Source of the DNA: Bidens hawaiensis
Lineage: Eukaryota; Streptophyta; Magnoliopsida; Asterales; Asteraceae
Reading direction: 5' to 3'
Length of the DNA stretch: 64,000 nt
NCBI GenBank assembly: GCA_021521415.1
Contig: JAIQDT010000232.1
Location: 2,228,189-2,292,188 of the forward strand
Shown piece by piece: positions 43,615 to 55,142 of this stretch. The stretch's first letter is position 1, and every line of letters begins with the position of its first letter. A model generated the notes under the pieces. That model saw only the letters and a list, made by a program, of their open reading frames with translations, was not told where the DNA came from and did no database searches. Made by a program: the position numbers and the translations under genes.

Positions 43615-44920
43615 AGACGTGACGTCGAAGACTCACTCAAAAGTAAACCGATAACAACTAATTAGATAGCGGTAAGCGGGTGTCGAACATAAGGAGTTTG
43701 TGGAATATGTGTTTCTAAGTAGCTTTATAATTAAACTATATTAAACTAAGTGCAAAAGTAAGCTAACGTGAGGTCGAAGACTAACTTAAAAATAAACCGA
43801 TTACAACTAATTAGATAGCAGTAAGCGGGTGTCAAACACAAGGAGTTTGTGGAATATGTGTTACTAAGTAGCTTTATAATTAAACTATATTAAAATAAGT
43901 GCAAAAGTAAATTCAAAGAGTTGGTTGTTTGGTTTTTGATTAACAAAAATAGCTAAAGCAATAAATGATTTTTAAACAATATAAGAAACAATGCTCTCTC
44001 CCGATTTCAGTTTTCCAATGTTGATGAAGTTAATGTTTACTTGTGGGATGAACTACGCAAGTATTGTTCATGAAAATGTGTTTGGATGTGATGAAATAGG
44101 ATTAAGTACTTGGATTATAAAACACAAGGTTGTCTCTCAATAATCAATTTAGTATTGTTAACCCTAATTCTCTTCTACTAAATCTCGATTGCCTATGGCA
44201 CCAAGAACGGATAGTCAAGAACACGAATTTATACCATACAAACAATTACAAACAAACTTACAATCATCATAGCAACATAATCATAAGATCGAAATACTAT
44301 CCCACAAATAACATAAACGATTAACAAATATCTAATTGAAAACCTTACAATTCGGGAGAGAACACAAAGGGTACTAGCCACTCATCATTCGGTTCATCAT
44401 AGCATCAATTCAAGTATGTAGATCAATCCGAAAATACTAAATCAATTATTGGAATCACCAAAATATTGTTCTTGAGCTCAAAAATCGCCTCCAAGCTGTT
44501 CCAAGTTGTTAGATATATGAAAAGACACCAAAAAACGGAATAAAAACATGATGTTTCGGCATTTACAGCTCCGCACCGTGGCCCACGGTTCCAATCGTGG
44601 GTCACGATGGCCTCCACGGTGCCCATAAATCACGGTACGGTGATTTCTGATCGTTTTTTATCAGTCAGACCATGGCCCACAGTCTGGACCGTGGGCCATG
44701 GTTGAGCTCTTTCGTTTTCTTGTTTCTTCATATCTCTCTCGTTTCAACTCCGTTTTCTTCGCCGTTTTCGCCCACGTTCTCGTGATTTCATCCTCTATCT
44801 CCTCATACCTGAAAATAACCACACAAAAGTAGTTATCTAGTTCCCATGAAATTAACACTTAATGCTTAGATTTTATATCATTTAAGCTGAATTACGGGTC
44901 ATACTCCGATGCACCCGTCA
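43615..44920 (-). repeat. Element G 3' LTR (1,306 bp) with an internal tandem duplication
   Basis: 44450-44920 matches the right LTR remnant at 48808-49284. 43621-43767 and 43769-43913 are two imperfect copies of a 145-147 bp unit. The part at 44575-44700 has repeated CCGTGGCCCACGG-type palindromes. The LTR start (minus) is TGACGGGTGCATCGG and the far end is (A)GACGTGACGTCG, where the first base of an expected TG...CA terminus appears changed. Confidence 0.8.
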
Positions 44921-46717
44921 CATCCCCACATTTAACCGTTGCTTGACCTCAAGCAACACCTCAAACAACAATTTTTTTTTATTTTTAACTTATAACCACC
45001 TAACAAACCAACAATTTCGGCTCAGTCAAGGTCTCAGGTCATACCCTATTCCCTCATTTCTGCTGGTTGCACTAGTCCTCCTTCATTTAAAACCATAGAT
45101 TTCTAACCAAACCTAACATGCTTTGGCTTTTACCTGGTGAACATCCATACATTTCATATTTAATCAATTCTCCTTGCATATGCTTGTACAATCATCAAAT
45201 CTCCACCTATGTAAATGCTTTTGACATGAATGCAAATCAAGAGGGCTTAAACGGGTTGTAATGGGGCCAAGTGTAAGGGTATGGAAGGGAATATTGAAAG
45301 TAGCTCAAGCGACCCGATCCAACTTATTACAAACAAACTAAGTAAACAATGAAATAATCAGCTATAAACATCACTAACATCATCATCATTTTTTTCTCTT
45401 TTTCTTTTTCTTTTTCTTTTTTCTTCTTCTCAATATATAATACTTTGAACATTGAATCTCTAACACTATTTTTTATATTTTTTTTCTTTTTTTTTGTAAG
45501 CATAACAAAAATAATGCTTAATACATTTATTGACAGATACTAAACAATTACATGAAAAACCTATTAAGTCGGATCGTTTTGCAATATAACACTAGGATTG
45601 ATTCAATGAAATAATAGGCCCAATAATGTTTTCTAAAGGAACCCAACCCCTCGCCCCTCTCATTATCCACGCTCATATATGTAATGTATGAGGCCCAACC
45701 CCCCAAAACCTACACTCTCGCTCATCCAGAAGAGGCTTAACCTAAGTGCCTCTATCACTTTGCACTCATGCCACGCTAAGATCTTGAAATGCACTATTTG
45801 TACATGTTCTATCGGAGAATATCAACATTCTCACCAATTCTTACTTTCTCAATTTTCAAGTGTAAATGAACGTGTTATGCAAGTTATTACATCTAAAGCA
45901 TGCTAACCTTGATTAGAAAACTACATAATCTCCTTTTAAAAACAACTAGGCACATGATATTTAGGGAATTGTGACCATGAAAAGGGACCAAAACTTTACC
46001 CCGCCATCTTACCACTTTCCGGTTTCTTTAAAAAAATTTAAAATTTTCAGATTCTTTTTTATGTTTATTTTTTTGAAAAAGAAAATTCCCCCATCCCCAC
46101 AATTGGGATACATTGTCCCTAATGTATGGTTTTGAGAAAATAAAAACAAAGACACTACTAAGTAAAACTCCACTTACTTCTATGAAAAACCCGGGTTGTT
46201 TCCAACACAGTGTCGAAGAAAAATCCATAAGAATTTCCCCACACTTGGTTTTTGCTAAGATGGTAGCTTAAAATACCACTAATAACAAACAAACTAAAAA
46301 TTATAATGCAAAATAAAAATTAAAATATACAAAATGTACAATTACCACCTTTTTGAAGCTTTTATAAACTTCAAGGTGGGTGATTGGCCCGCTCGCGTGC
46401 AGCTTTCTCGTTATAAGCACGCTCCTTTTCAAGCAACTGTTGTCAGTCTTCAGGCAAACCAGGGCCAGGCCCGAACTTCCTCATCCTCCACCCTGGTTAG
46501 GTGGATGTCTCACTTTCGTCTTCCTTGGTCGGCTACCGTTTTCTTCCGTCATCTCACTCTGTTGATGCTCAACTTCTTTCTTGTCAACTAACCTGTCAAT
46601 CACAAAACACTCCAGTTTCGTGTGATCCTTGCTCAAGGATAAACATTTGTTAACAAAATACATCTTCAGGCTTTCCTTGTCAACAAAAGAGTCGGTATTA
46701 TTTTCAAATAATAGTAA
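44921..46717 (-). other. Element G 3' noncoding region with polypurine tract
   Basis: Minus-strand AAATGTGGGGATG ends at the LTR (44921-44934). The region also holds AAGTGTGGGGAAATTC (about 46232-46248), poly-pyrimidine tracts (about 45390-45500) and a short open stretch at 46663-46481 (MYFVNKCLSLSKD...) after the protease. No RT or integrase relic could be recognised. Confidence 0.7.
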
Positions 46718-47011
46718 TCATTTATCACGATTCCCACACTTTACTCCCAGTATCCCCTTAGCACAATCAATCACTGCAAGTGAAGTGGCAAGGAAGGGTC
46801 TACCAAATATGACTACGGGTTGCGTGTTAGTTACGTTTTTAGCATAATCAAGCACTAAAAAGTCAACAGGGTAACATAAATCCTCCACATGTACCATCAC
46901 ATTATATATCATGCCTCGGGGAAGTGTATGGGTTTGATCCGCTAATACCACGGTGGTGTTTACTTTTTGTAGAAGACCAAACTCATACTGATCATATAAA
47001 CTACCGGACAT
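46718..47011 (-). pseudogene. Element G aspartic protease remnant, catalytic half missing
   Basis: The sequence SLYDQYEFGLLQ, LADQTHTLPRGMIYNV, YPVDFLVLDYAKN and VIFGRPFLATSLAVIDC matches the second half of Athila/Tat proteases, with the GRPFLAT flap-proximal motif. The N-terminal part that should hold the catalytic D-S/T-G-A is gone: gag's KIRDVR-stop overlaps directly with MSGSLYDQ. The product would be inactive. Confidence 0.75.
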
Positions 47012-48807
47012 CCCTTATTTTGGTTAATTTATCATTTAAACATTTATCACAAGAACAATTTTCACAAAAAAAAGTTTCATTCGGTTGTAATTGAGAGTTA
47101 TTTTGAAAAATTGTTTCATAATTACCCACATTTTCAATCTCATCACTAATATCTTCCACCATCCTCTCAACAAACTGTGGTGTTGGATCACTTTGAACAC
47201 TAGAAATTTCAAAATTAGGTAAAAGACTTACTGCATTGATATGAACGTTGTTCCCCTTCTTTAAGCTCGAGCTGTTTTTCTTCAAATTCGCCACATCGGT
47301 TGTAAGTTGACCAATTTGAGAGGTCAACGATTGGATGGATTTGTCACAAAATTTAGCCTTTTGCATGCGCACTTCATCAAGTTGATTTCTCCTTTGCATG
47401 TCTTGTTGCATCATCCTAAGCATATACATGACTTCATTCACACTTGAAGAACTTTGACCCGAAGACCCACTTTGACCTTGAAACCCTTGATTATTCCTGT
47501 TGAAAATTACGTTGATTGTTATATTGTTGGCGAGAAACATAATTTCTTTGATTTCCTTGAAAATTCGGGTTGGATTGAGTAGCCGGATTTCCATAACAAA
47601 AATTCTGATGATATCTCAACCCGGGGTGGTAAGTGTTTGAGTTCATATTGTAATTCATACCACCTCCCCCTTGAAGTGCATTCACCTTCTACACTTGTAC
47701 TTGTCCCACCATACACACATCCGATGCATGACCCAACTCGTTACAATTCGTATAAACATCAATTACCTGATTAGTGGTTTGTACCCCTCCTTCTTCCACG
47801 GCTAGCACTTGCGGTCTACCAATCGCTGGTCTTGCTCTTCGTCCGGTTTGGGCCTTTCTCTTTGAAGTGACTGCCATTTGTTCCAAATATGCTCAATTCT
47901 TGTTCATAATTGGTACCAAATGTACCATTCGTGATCAACCTTAAATCGCGTTATCCTCCATACTCAACCCCTCATGAAACACATTTAACAACTCCCAAAG
48001 AGCAATACCATGATGAGGACAATTTTTAATCATCATGTTAAACCTCTCAAATGCTTCATGAAACATTTCCCCTGATTGTTGTTGGAAGGTTCTCAAACTT
48101 TTTCTCGCATCGTTGGTCTTTTGGGTCGTGTAAAATTCTTCCAAAAACCTCTGTTGCATTTCGGCACAAGTATAAATGGATGCGGAAGGCAAAGTGTAAA
48201 ACCATATCTTTGCCTTGTCTTCCAACGAAAACTATAACAAAACCAACTTAACCTCATCCGATGTAAAACCATGACCCCTCAATCGTATTGCAAATGGAGT
48301 CGTATGCCTCCAAGTGAAAATAAGGTTCCTCCGTTGCTAGACCCTTGTACTTCGAGAGACTTTGAAGATAATTGGTTCTCACTTCAAAAGTCCTCACTTG
48401 TTGATTGTGAGGTTTAACCACCGGAGACGGATTATTAGTAATCACCGGTCGAAAATAGGCTTCAATCCCCCTAACCATCTCTCTTGCATGTCTTCTTGGT
48501 ACCCCTATTGGTACTCTTGGTTGACCCATTGGCCTATAAATGAGCCTTGGCTGTCCAAATTGTTGTTGAGGCATTGGTTGTTGGAATGGTTGGTTTTGAG
48601 GTTGCCCTTGTGGTTGTTGAATAATCGGTGGTTGTTGTTGAGCTTGTTGTTGAATTGGTGGTGGTTGAACGTGTTGTTGGATAACCGATGGTGGTTGTCT
48701 ATTAGGCTTTTGCACATGTTCCGGTTGTTGCCATTGACTATAGCCAAAATTTCCCAGATTTAGCCTTTGACTTTCATCACCTCCCGGATTTAGCTCTTGC
48801 ACATGAC
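47001..48807 (-). pseudogene. gag: Element G gag (Athila/Tat type), fragmented
   Basis: From right to left: a Gln/Pro-rich N-terminal region (48760-48530), RGIEAYFRPVI, a capsid segment with IWFYTLPSASI, CPHHGIALWELLNVFHEGLS (about 47960-48020), then KRKAQ, a degraded knuckle-like CNELGHASDVC (about 47720-47755), an Asn/Gln-rich stretch, and a coiled-coil-like EVMYMLRMMQQDMQRRNQLDEVR segment (split). CPHHGI...WELL...F..GLS is the family signature. Stops and frameshifts at about 48253, 47940, 47690 and 47500 break it. Confidence 0.8.
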
Positions 48808-49284
48808 TGGAATCACCAAAATATTGTTCTTGAGCCCAAAAATCGCCTCCAAGTCGTTCCAAATTGTTAGATATATGAAAAGACACCAAAAAACGGAATA
48901 AAAACATGATTTTTTTTGGCATTTACAGCTCCGCACCGTGGCCGACGGTTCCCACCGTGGGTCACGGTGGCCTCCACGGTGCCCAGAAATCACGGTACGG
49001 TGATTTCTGGTCGTTTTTGATCAGTCAGACCGTGGCCCACGGTCCAGACCGTGGGCCACGGTTGAGCTCTCTCTCGTTTTCTTGTTTTCTTCATATCTTT
49101 CTCGTTTCAACTCCATTTTCTTCGCCGTTTTCGCGCACATTCTCTTTATTTCATCCTCTATCTCATCATACCTGAAAATAACCACACAATAGTAGTTATC
49201 TAGTCTCCATGAAATTAACACTTAATGCATTGATTTTTATATCATTTAAGCTCAGTTACGGGTCATACTCCGATGCACCCGTCA
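48808..49284 (-). repeat. Element G 5' LTR remnant (477 bp)
   Basis: This matches the outer part of the left LTR but stops abruptly at 48808, where gag-region sequence begins. It is followed on the right by the target duplication acagc. It contains the CCGTGGCCCACGG palindromes (about 48940-49065). Confidence 0.85.
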
Positions 49285-50708
49285 ACAGCCTCAGCCCAGA
49301 ACACCATTGGAAGTTTAGCATCTGCCAGCATAGTCCTGGCACCCTCGATTAGAGTTCTATTCTTCCTTTCAACTACACCATTCTGTTGCGGAGTATATGG
49401 TGTGCTAAAATGATGCTCAATTCCTTTTTGCAAACAAAACATCTCCATTTGATAGTTCTTGAACTCTGTGCCTTTATCGCTTCTGATAAACTTGACCTTC
49501 CCCCCAACAATATTTTACACTTTGGTAATCAAGTTAATTAACGCCCTGCTTGCGGTGCGCGCATATAATGTATATATGTGTGAACCCTCGGGTGGGCAAA
49601 AGTAAAATTGCACTAATTTTGACGTTATTTTACTAATCTCGTGAAAATAACGTTAAAAGTGGCGGAAGGTTAATTAGGCATCATGTGGTGGCGTTGATAG
49701 CCGAAAGACAAGGGCACATGCACCAATCAGTCGGTATCCCGATGATTGAGTGCTATGTGCCTTATGTCCAAGGATTGATGCAAAACTACTATCGAGCCGG
49801 GGGTCTCACCGGAAGCAGCCTCTCTATCCCTATGGGATAGAGGTAAGGCTGTCTTCATCTTACCCTCCTCAGACCCCACCATAGCATTGCTATTGGTGGG
49901 ATATACTGAGTATGATGATGATGATGATCTAATCAAGTTAATTACCAACTGCATTGTTTCATCTTTAGCTTTTCGAACGTAAACCCAAGAGTAATGCGAG
50001 TAATCATTAGTCACAACCAAGCAATAGGAAGTTCCACCCAGGCTTTTAACATTTATGGGACCAAACAGATCCATGTGTAGCAAATCCAAAGGTGTGACAA
50101 TTGGGTTAACCAGTTTGGAGTGATGTGGTTGCTTGTGCTGCTTTGCTTTCTCGCATGACAGACATTGATCTTCAAAGTTGAAATTCTTTAAGGGAACCCC
50201 AAGTACCAGCCCATTCTTGACAATGTAGTTCATCTTTTGTAGATGAATATGACCATTCTTCGGTGCCACAATTCGGACTCAGACTCTGTTACTTTTGACA
50301 AGAGACAAGATTCTTCCATTCCCATCTCAGTTGACCTCATGTTCATCACATATGTATTCTTCTCTTTGGAGCTTTCATCATAACCCAGGTTTCAGGAATC
50401 TTGAAACCAGGATAAAGCATGAGTGTCTCATCCTTTGTAAAGTGCACAGTGTATTCTTTGTCACAGATCTGAGAGACACTCAGAAGATTGTGCTTTAACT
50501 CTTCCACAAAATTAACCTTCTCCAACTTGATTCTCCCATTAGTAACAGTACCGATTCCAGAAATTTTTCCTCCACTTTCTCCTACAAAACTAACCCTTCC
50601 TCCTTGAACAACTTTCCAATCACGTTACAATTTCTTGTTACCTGTCATGTGCCGGGAACAGCCACTGTTGACAACCCTCATGTTGTTCATAGCCCTGTTC
50701 GACTGTTC
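49285..50708 (-). pseudogene. pol: Element C pol, proximal part (protease and integrase)
   Basis: This starts at the conserved acceptor (TTATAG|GAACAG) and encodes a protease with NSGCSRHMTG (catalytic Asp changed to Asn, about 50650-50665), a stop just after, then the HHCC region (NGHIHLQKMNYIVKNG), DLFGPINVKSLGG and TPQQNGVVERKNRT (near 49370-49400). There are frameshifts near 50590-50320, and a SINE at 49541-49929. It ends at element G, and the remainder is 43614-41402. Confidence 0.85.
49541..49929 (+). mobile_element. SINE with a TS/plant SINE-type 3' region
   Basis: A 389-bp insertion flanked by a perfect 15-bp duplication (49526-49540 and 49930-49944, TAATCAAGTTAATTA), with the empty site preserved in element B. 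The 3' portion has GGGGGTCTCACCGGAAGCAG, CCTCTCTATCC, GGTAAGGCTGTC, CAGACCCCACC and a short (GAT)n end, a pattern I recognise from the TS family of plant SINEs. Long target duplications and a simple-sequence tail mean target-primed retroposition. The 5' head does not show convincing pol III boxes, so a truncated LINE-derived element is the alternative. Confidence 0.8.
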
Positions 50709-50724
50709 CTATAAAGTTAAAGAG

Positions 50725-52752
50725 ATGAATTAAAGCGGGGGTCTTGGGTTGGTCAAACCTGTTAAACGACATCCAACTCCTTGGTTTCCTAAAGTTCCTT
50801 TGAGGAAGGTTTCCATTTGATCTGAATGGAGGATTCCTAGAGAACTGACTATGAGGCCATCTAAACATCCTTGAGTTTCTAGCGTTAATGGATTTGAAAT
50901 TACTCGAATTTGTCCAACGCGTGGTTGGTTTTTTTGAAATCTTGAGTTTGTCCAACGATTAAAGTTAGAGGCGTTAGAATTCTTACCAACACCAGTTTTA
51001 AAGTTCGTTTTATTCTCAGTTTTAATTGGCCTCATACTTTTAGATTTATTTCTTTTCAGAGGACAATTATTGACAAAGTGTCCTATCTTGTTACATCTAA
51101 AATAACTCTTGTTCGAACTATTTGTGTTCGTTCGAACATCCGTTTCAAGAGTTGCTGTAGAGGATGGGGCTGTGTTACTGACAGTTTGTCTCACATAGGG
51201 GGGATCAAATGGGTTTAAGGAAGATTTCTTTTCATCAAACACATAATTCTCCCCTCATTTGAGTAACACAACTTCATCATTCATCTCAGCAGAGTCGACG
51301 GACTTTTCAGAATTTGAACTGGGACTAGTGACATGAGAATTGGTCTGAACCGCTTCGTTCAAATTAACGTTAGTAATGTTTACCTGAACCTTAATTGGTA
51401 CTGTCTGATCAGTTTCAACACAAACGGAAGGCCGATTACAGGGATTATAAGTATAATTATTGTTGAAAGGTGGTGGAACTTCTATGTACCCAATTCCTCC
51501 TTTACTGATAGGGGAACATTGAATGCTTAGGACTTGATCGAGCATCATAGAGGAATTCCTAAACTGTTCAATTTTCCTGTTCAATTCCACCACTTTCACT
51601 TGGTAATTAGCTATCTGTTTATCCTTTTCAGCTATCAGTTTGGTATTTTCTTCTACTACTTCATAGCTAAGATCAATGACTTGTATTTTCTCAGCTAGAG
51701 TTGCCTTAAGGCTTCTTATGTCTTTTTCACTAGCTTTTATTTTTATCGAGGAACTATTTTCCTTATTTTGGAATAATGATGTTCCTCTTTTAACGTTTTT
51801 AACTCTTTATCCAAACTAACATACTGATTAGTTAACGTATTTAGTTGGTCAAACATTTTTTCACATTGCTCACAATGGGGTTCAGAAAATACCTCTGAGA
51901 GCTGATCATTTACTTCTGCCATGTACGCTTGATCCTCTACTGGTTCTTTGTCACATCTTCCAGTCACGATATTCACCAGATTTGCTTGTTCAATCACCTA
52001 CTCAACTTTGATGCTCCAATTATAACCACCATTCTATTGAGACACCATGGCTTTTGCTTCAGTACTATTCCCATTCCCGTTCCATTGAGTAGCCTTGTTC
52101 TGACTCCGTTCAACTCTTTCATTTGTACACTCTCTTGCAAGGTGTCCATTTTGTTAACAGTTGTAGCAATGAACCTTTGACTTGTCAAATCCCGGTCTCT
52201 CTCCCACTAACTTTCGTCCAGTCTTCTTCATAAACCGTTTTACCCTTCTCACTATCATCGCCATTTGCCACTACAGATCCATTTCTTCCATGTCATCAGC
52301 ATCTATCTGATCATAGTCCTCATCCAAGGTTGCAGGGTCAACTATCTTTCCTTTGATGTCATTCTCATAGGAAGCAATGAAAGAGGCATAAAGGGCAAAT
52401 TGTTGTTCAACAGATTTTACACTAATAGGCATCCTTGAGTAGTTCACACTTGAATAGCTAGTGGAAGAGTTGGTGGAAGAATTATCAATAGAAGATTGAG
52501 GTTTTGAAGAACTGTTTCCACCTCCATCTTATTACACTTCTTCAGTTTCTCACGACCTTCGAACTCAGTTGTTGGTGGGATATATCCATCCTGAATACAG
52601 ACCCACATCTTTGCATCTTGATATTTCACATATTGCTCAAATCTGTCTTTCCATGCAACAAAATCAGTGCCTTTAAGTAGCTTTGAAGCTTTAGTCGCTG
52701 AGCCAGTTTCAACTTCCATATTTACCAGTTCGGTGATGTTTATCGAAGTCAT
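50725..52752 (-). pseudogene. gag: Element C gag (decayed, with a large internal deletion)
   Basis: It starts at ATG 52752 (MTSINITELVNMEVETGSA). After KCNKM (near 52520) the sequence jumps into the Ser/Asn-rich linker, so about 700 bp encoding the central Gag fold are lost compared with A. The first knuckle is changed (CYNC-stop-QNGHLAREC near 52120-52165). The coiled-coil region and second knuckle CNKIGHFVNNC (near 51070-51100) follow. There are multiple frameshifts (near 51770, 51245 and 50950). Confidence 0.85.
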
Positions 52753-53205
52753 ACTTAACCAAAACGAGATCTAAAACTAATTCAAAAAGTATTCTGTGAA
52801 CTGTGGATAGCAAAGTTAAGATAACTTCGCCTACCTAGTAACTTCGCTTATGGTGAAGTTATATGAATAAGCTAAGTTCGCTGAGTCTTTAGTTCACTAA
52901 TTAACTTCGCTATAAACAACTTCGCAGTCCTTTAACTTCGCCTGATGCTATATCTTCGCCAAAACTCTAGTTCCACTTGACGACAACTTCGCTGGATGAT
53001 CTGCTATGATTTGTTAGGCTGAATCTTTGATTTCGACGGCTGTGAGAGTAATAGGGTGTGCGATTTGGAGGGTATTATTGAGAAACGGACAAAAGAACGG
53101 TGTTTTTATGTGAAACGATTCCTCGAAAAGTCTAGCGGAATAATTTTAACACTCGTGTGATAATCCCGAACCACACAATCACGAGCAAAATGCTCTGATA
53201 CCAGT
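52753..53205 (-). other. Element C leader with PBS and GCGAAGTT array
   Basis: Minus-strand TGGTATCAGAGC (about 53192-53203) abuts the LTR. A degraded set of AACTTCGC/GCGAAGTT units is visible at about 52805-52995. It has no coding content. Confidence 0.8.
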
Positions 53206-53614
53206 TGTAGGTTCCCAGCCGGATCTACACAGGAGTATCTCGTAACACGAGGGTGCGGAATCCCCTACGTATACGATACAGTTTTTACACGTGAGATGCG
53301 TAAAATAACACAAAACACGTAAAGACAAATGATTACTTGTTATATTGATGTAACAAACCAAAACACCAAACTAGTGTAACGACGGTTTACAAACAAAATC
53401 TGCCAAAGGTCCTCTAAACAAAACGGCGCAAGTTAGGATAAATACTAAGACAACTTCGCCTAACACCCTAGGCGAAGTCGTCCCTAACTTCGCCAAGACA
53501 TAAGTTCGCTAACCCCAATAACAAAACTAACACGTTCATCAAAACAAGAACAATGTAACGACTATAGACACAATAGACACGAGATAAATGAACTACTGAC
53601 ATCATGCACCAACA
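53206..53614 (-). repeat. Element C 5' LTR
   Basis: The sequence is 409 bp. On the minus strand TGTTGGTGCATGATGTCAGT to AACCTACA. It has inverted-repeat units AACTTCGCC/GGCGAAGT at about 53450-53500. The right flank begins atcag and continues into the gypsy RT of element E. Confidence 0.9.
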
Positions 53615-53615
53615 A

Positions 53616-55137
53616 TCAGCTAAAGGTGAAAGAGGCAGACATTCCTAAGGCGGCGTTTCGTATGTTCTATGGACACTACGAGTTCCTCGTAATTTCATTC
53701 GGTCAAACTATTGCTCCCGCAGCGTTTATGGACATGATGAATAGGGTGTGTCGGCCGATGTTGGATAAGTCAGTTATCGTTTTCATCGACGATATATTAA
53801 TTTTATTCAAAGAATGAGTCTGATTATGCCGAGCTTCTGAGAGAGATATTGGAGATGCTGAAGAAAGAGAAGTTGTTCGCTAAGTTTTCAAAATGCGCAT
53901 TCTGGTTACGAGAAGTGCAATTCCTAAGTCACGTAATAAATCCTGAAGAGATTACCGTGGACCCAGCCAAGATTGAGGCGACAACGAATTGGAAGACTCA
54001 ATAGAGTCCTACTGTTATACGAAGCTTCATAGGGTTAGCTGGCTACTATAGGAGATTCATCGAAGGTTTCTCCAAGATAGCCGCACCATTGACCGGTTTG
54101 ACCCAAAAGTCGGTTGTATTCAGTTGGGGTAAGTTTCAGGATGAAACTTTTGAGGAGTTAAATAAAAGAATCACACAAGCTCCAATCCTTACTCTACTTG
54201 ATGGTGATGAGGATTTGGTTGTTTGTGCAGATTCCTCGCATCAAGGGTTAGGTTGCGTGTTGATGCAACGAGGGAAAGTGATAGCTTATGCGTCTAGACA
54301 GTTGATAGTTCACGAGAGTACTTATCCGACGCATGACTTAGAGCTAGCGTCAGTAGTGCATGCTCTTAAGATATGGAGACATTACCTGTACGATACTAAT
54401 TGTACTATTTATACGGATCATAAGAGTTTGAAGTACTTCTTTGAGTAGAAGGAGTTGAACATGAGACAAAGAAGATGGTTAGAGTTGATAAAGGACTATG
54501 ACTGTGATATCAAGCATTATCCTAGTAAACCTAATGTGGTCGGTGACGCGCTAAGCCGTAAGCATGAAGAAGTCCTTGCAACCGTGAAGTCATACAAGTT
54601 GAGTATTAACTCAGGATTCTTCGAAGAAATCATCAAGGCGTAGTCTGAGGTGCTTACAGATGAAGGATTAATGAAGAAAGAAATAATTTTTGGGCAACAA
54701 GACGAGCTTATGGAAAACACTCATGGAGTTAAGATTAGGTTTGACCGTGTGTGGATTCCACTCCATGGAATTCTAAGAGGTCGAATCTTAGATGAAGCTC
54801 ATAAGTCAAGATACTCGATTCATCCAGGATCCACCAAGATGTATCAAGACCTGAAGAGAGACTACTGGTGGCCGAATATGAAGAATGATGTGGTAGATTA
54901 TGTTAGTAAGTGCTTGACTTGATTACAAGTCAAAGCAGAATATCATAAGCCTTATGGAAAGATGCAACCGCTGGAGATACCATAATGGAAATGGGAACAC
55001 ATCACCATGAATTTCATAACTAATCTACCTCGTACAACTAAGCATCATGATACCATGTGGGTGGTTGTAGACCGTTTGACAAAGAGTGCTCACTTTCTGC
55101 CTATACGAGCGGCTATCTCATCAGAAACGTTAGCAAG
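53616..55137 (+). pseudogene. pol: Element E RT (partial), RNase H and N-terminal integrase
   Basis: [14 protein letters not shown]...[25 protein letters not shown] and FIDDILI (catalytic pair intact). A frameshift at about 53815-53835 and an in-frame stop near 54002 (TTGGAAGACTCAATAG) follow. RNase [18 protein letters not shown] and [11 protein letters not shown], then a TAG. Integrase zinc site: [11 protein letters not shown]...WWPNMK...CLT with the second Cys codon followed by a stop, then HITMNFITNLP and VDRLTKSAHFLPIR. The frame ends where element H is inserted. Confidence 0.85.
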
Positions 55138-55142
55138 CTTGT
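55138..55142. repeat. Target-site duplication of element H (cttgt, with ctttt at the right)
   Basis: cttgt precedes H's left LTR, and ctttt at 60373-60377 follows its right LTR, with one mismatch that fits later mutation. Confidence 0.7.

Larger units (their letters stand above)
43615..49284 (-). mobile_element. Element G: defective Tat/Athila-type gypsy element with gag and partial protease only
   Basis: The target duplication acagc (43610-43614 and 49285-49289) brackets the element; the empty site is visible in B's pol. The left end (3' LTR on the minus strand) is complete. The right LTR is a 477-bp remnant fused directly to gag, so the PBS and leader are gone. An AATGTGGGGATG polypurine tract adjoins the 3' LTR, typical of the lineage. 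Gag and the C-terminal half of the protease remain; RT, RNase H and integrase are absent. It cannot move without help and, lacking a PBS, probably not at all. Confidence 0.85.
26568..53614 (-). mobile_element. Element C: decayed Sirevirus-like copia element carrying four nested insertions
   Basis: Reading leftward from 53614 the order is 5' LTR, PBS, leader, gag, pol, spacer and ORF2, as in A and B. Three elements interrupt it directly: G (43615-49284) and a SINE (49541-49929) in the integrase region, and D (27666-38420) in ORF2; D itself holds a Helitron. Homology to ORF2 stops near 26568-26590, and no 3' LTR or 3' flank follows. The right flank is reverse transcriptase of gypsy element E, so C was inserted in E. 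The missing left part of E and of C indicates a later deletion or rearrangement. C is the oldest of the three family members by its decay. Confidence 0.9.

Noticed and set aside
48362..48763. 133-codon plus-strand ORF rich in Trp and Leu
   Set aside because: Complement of the Gln/Pro-rich gag of element G.
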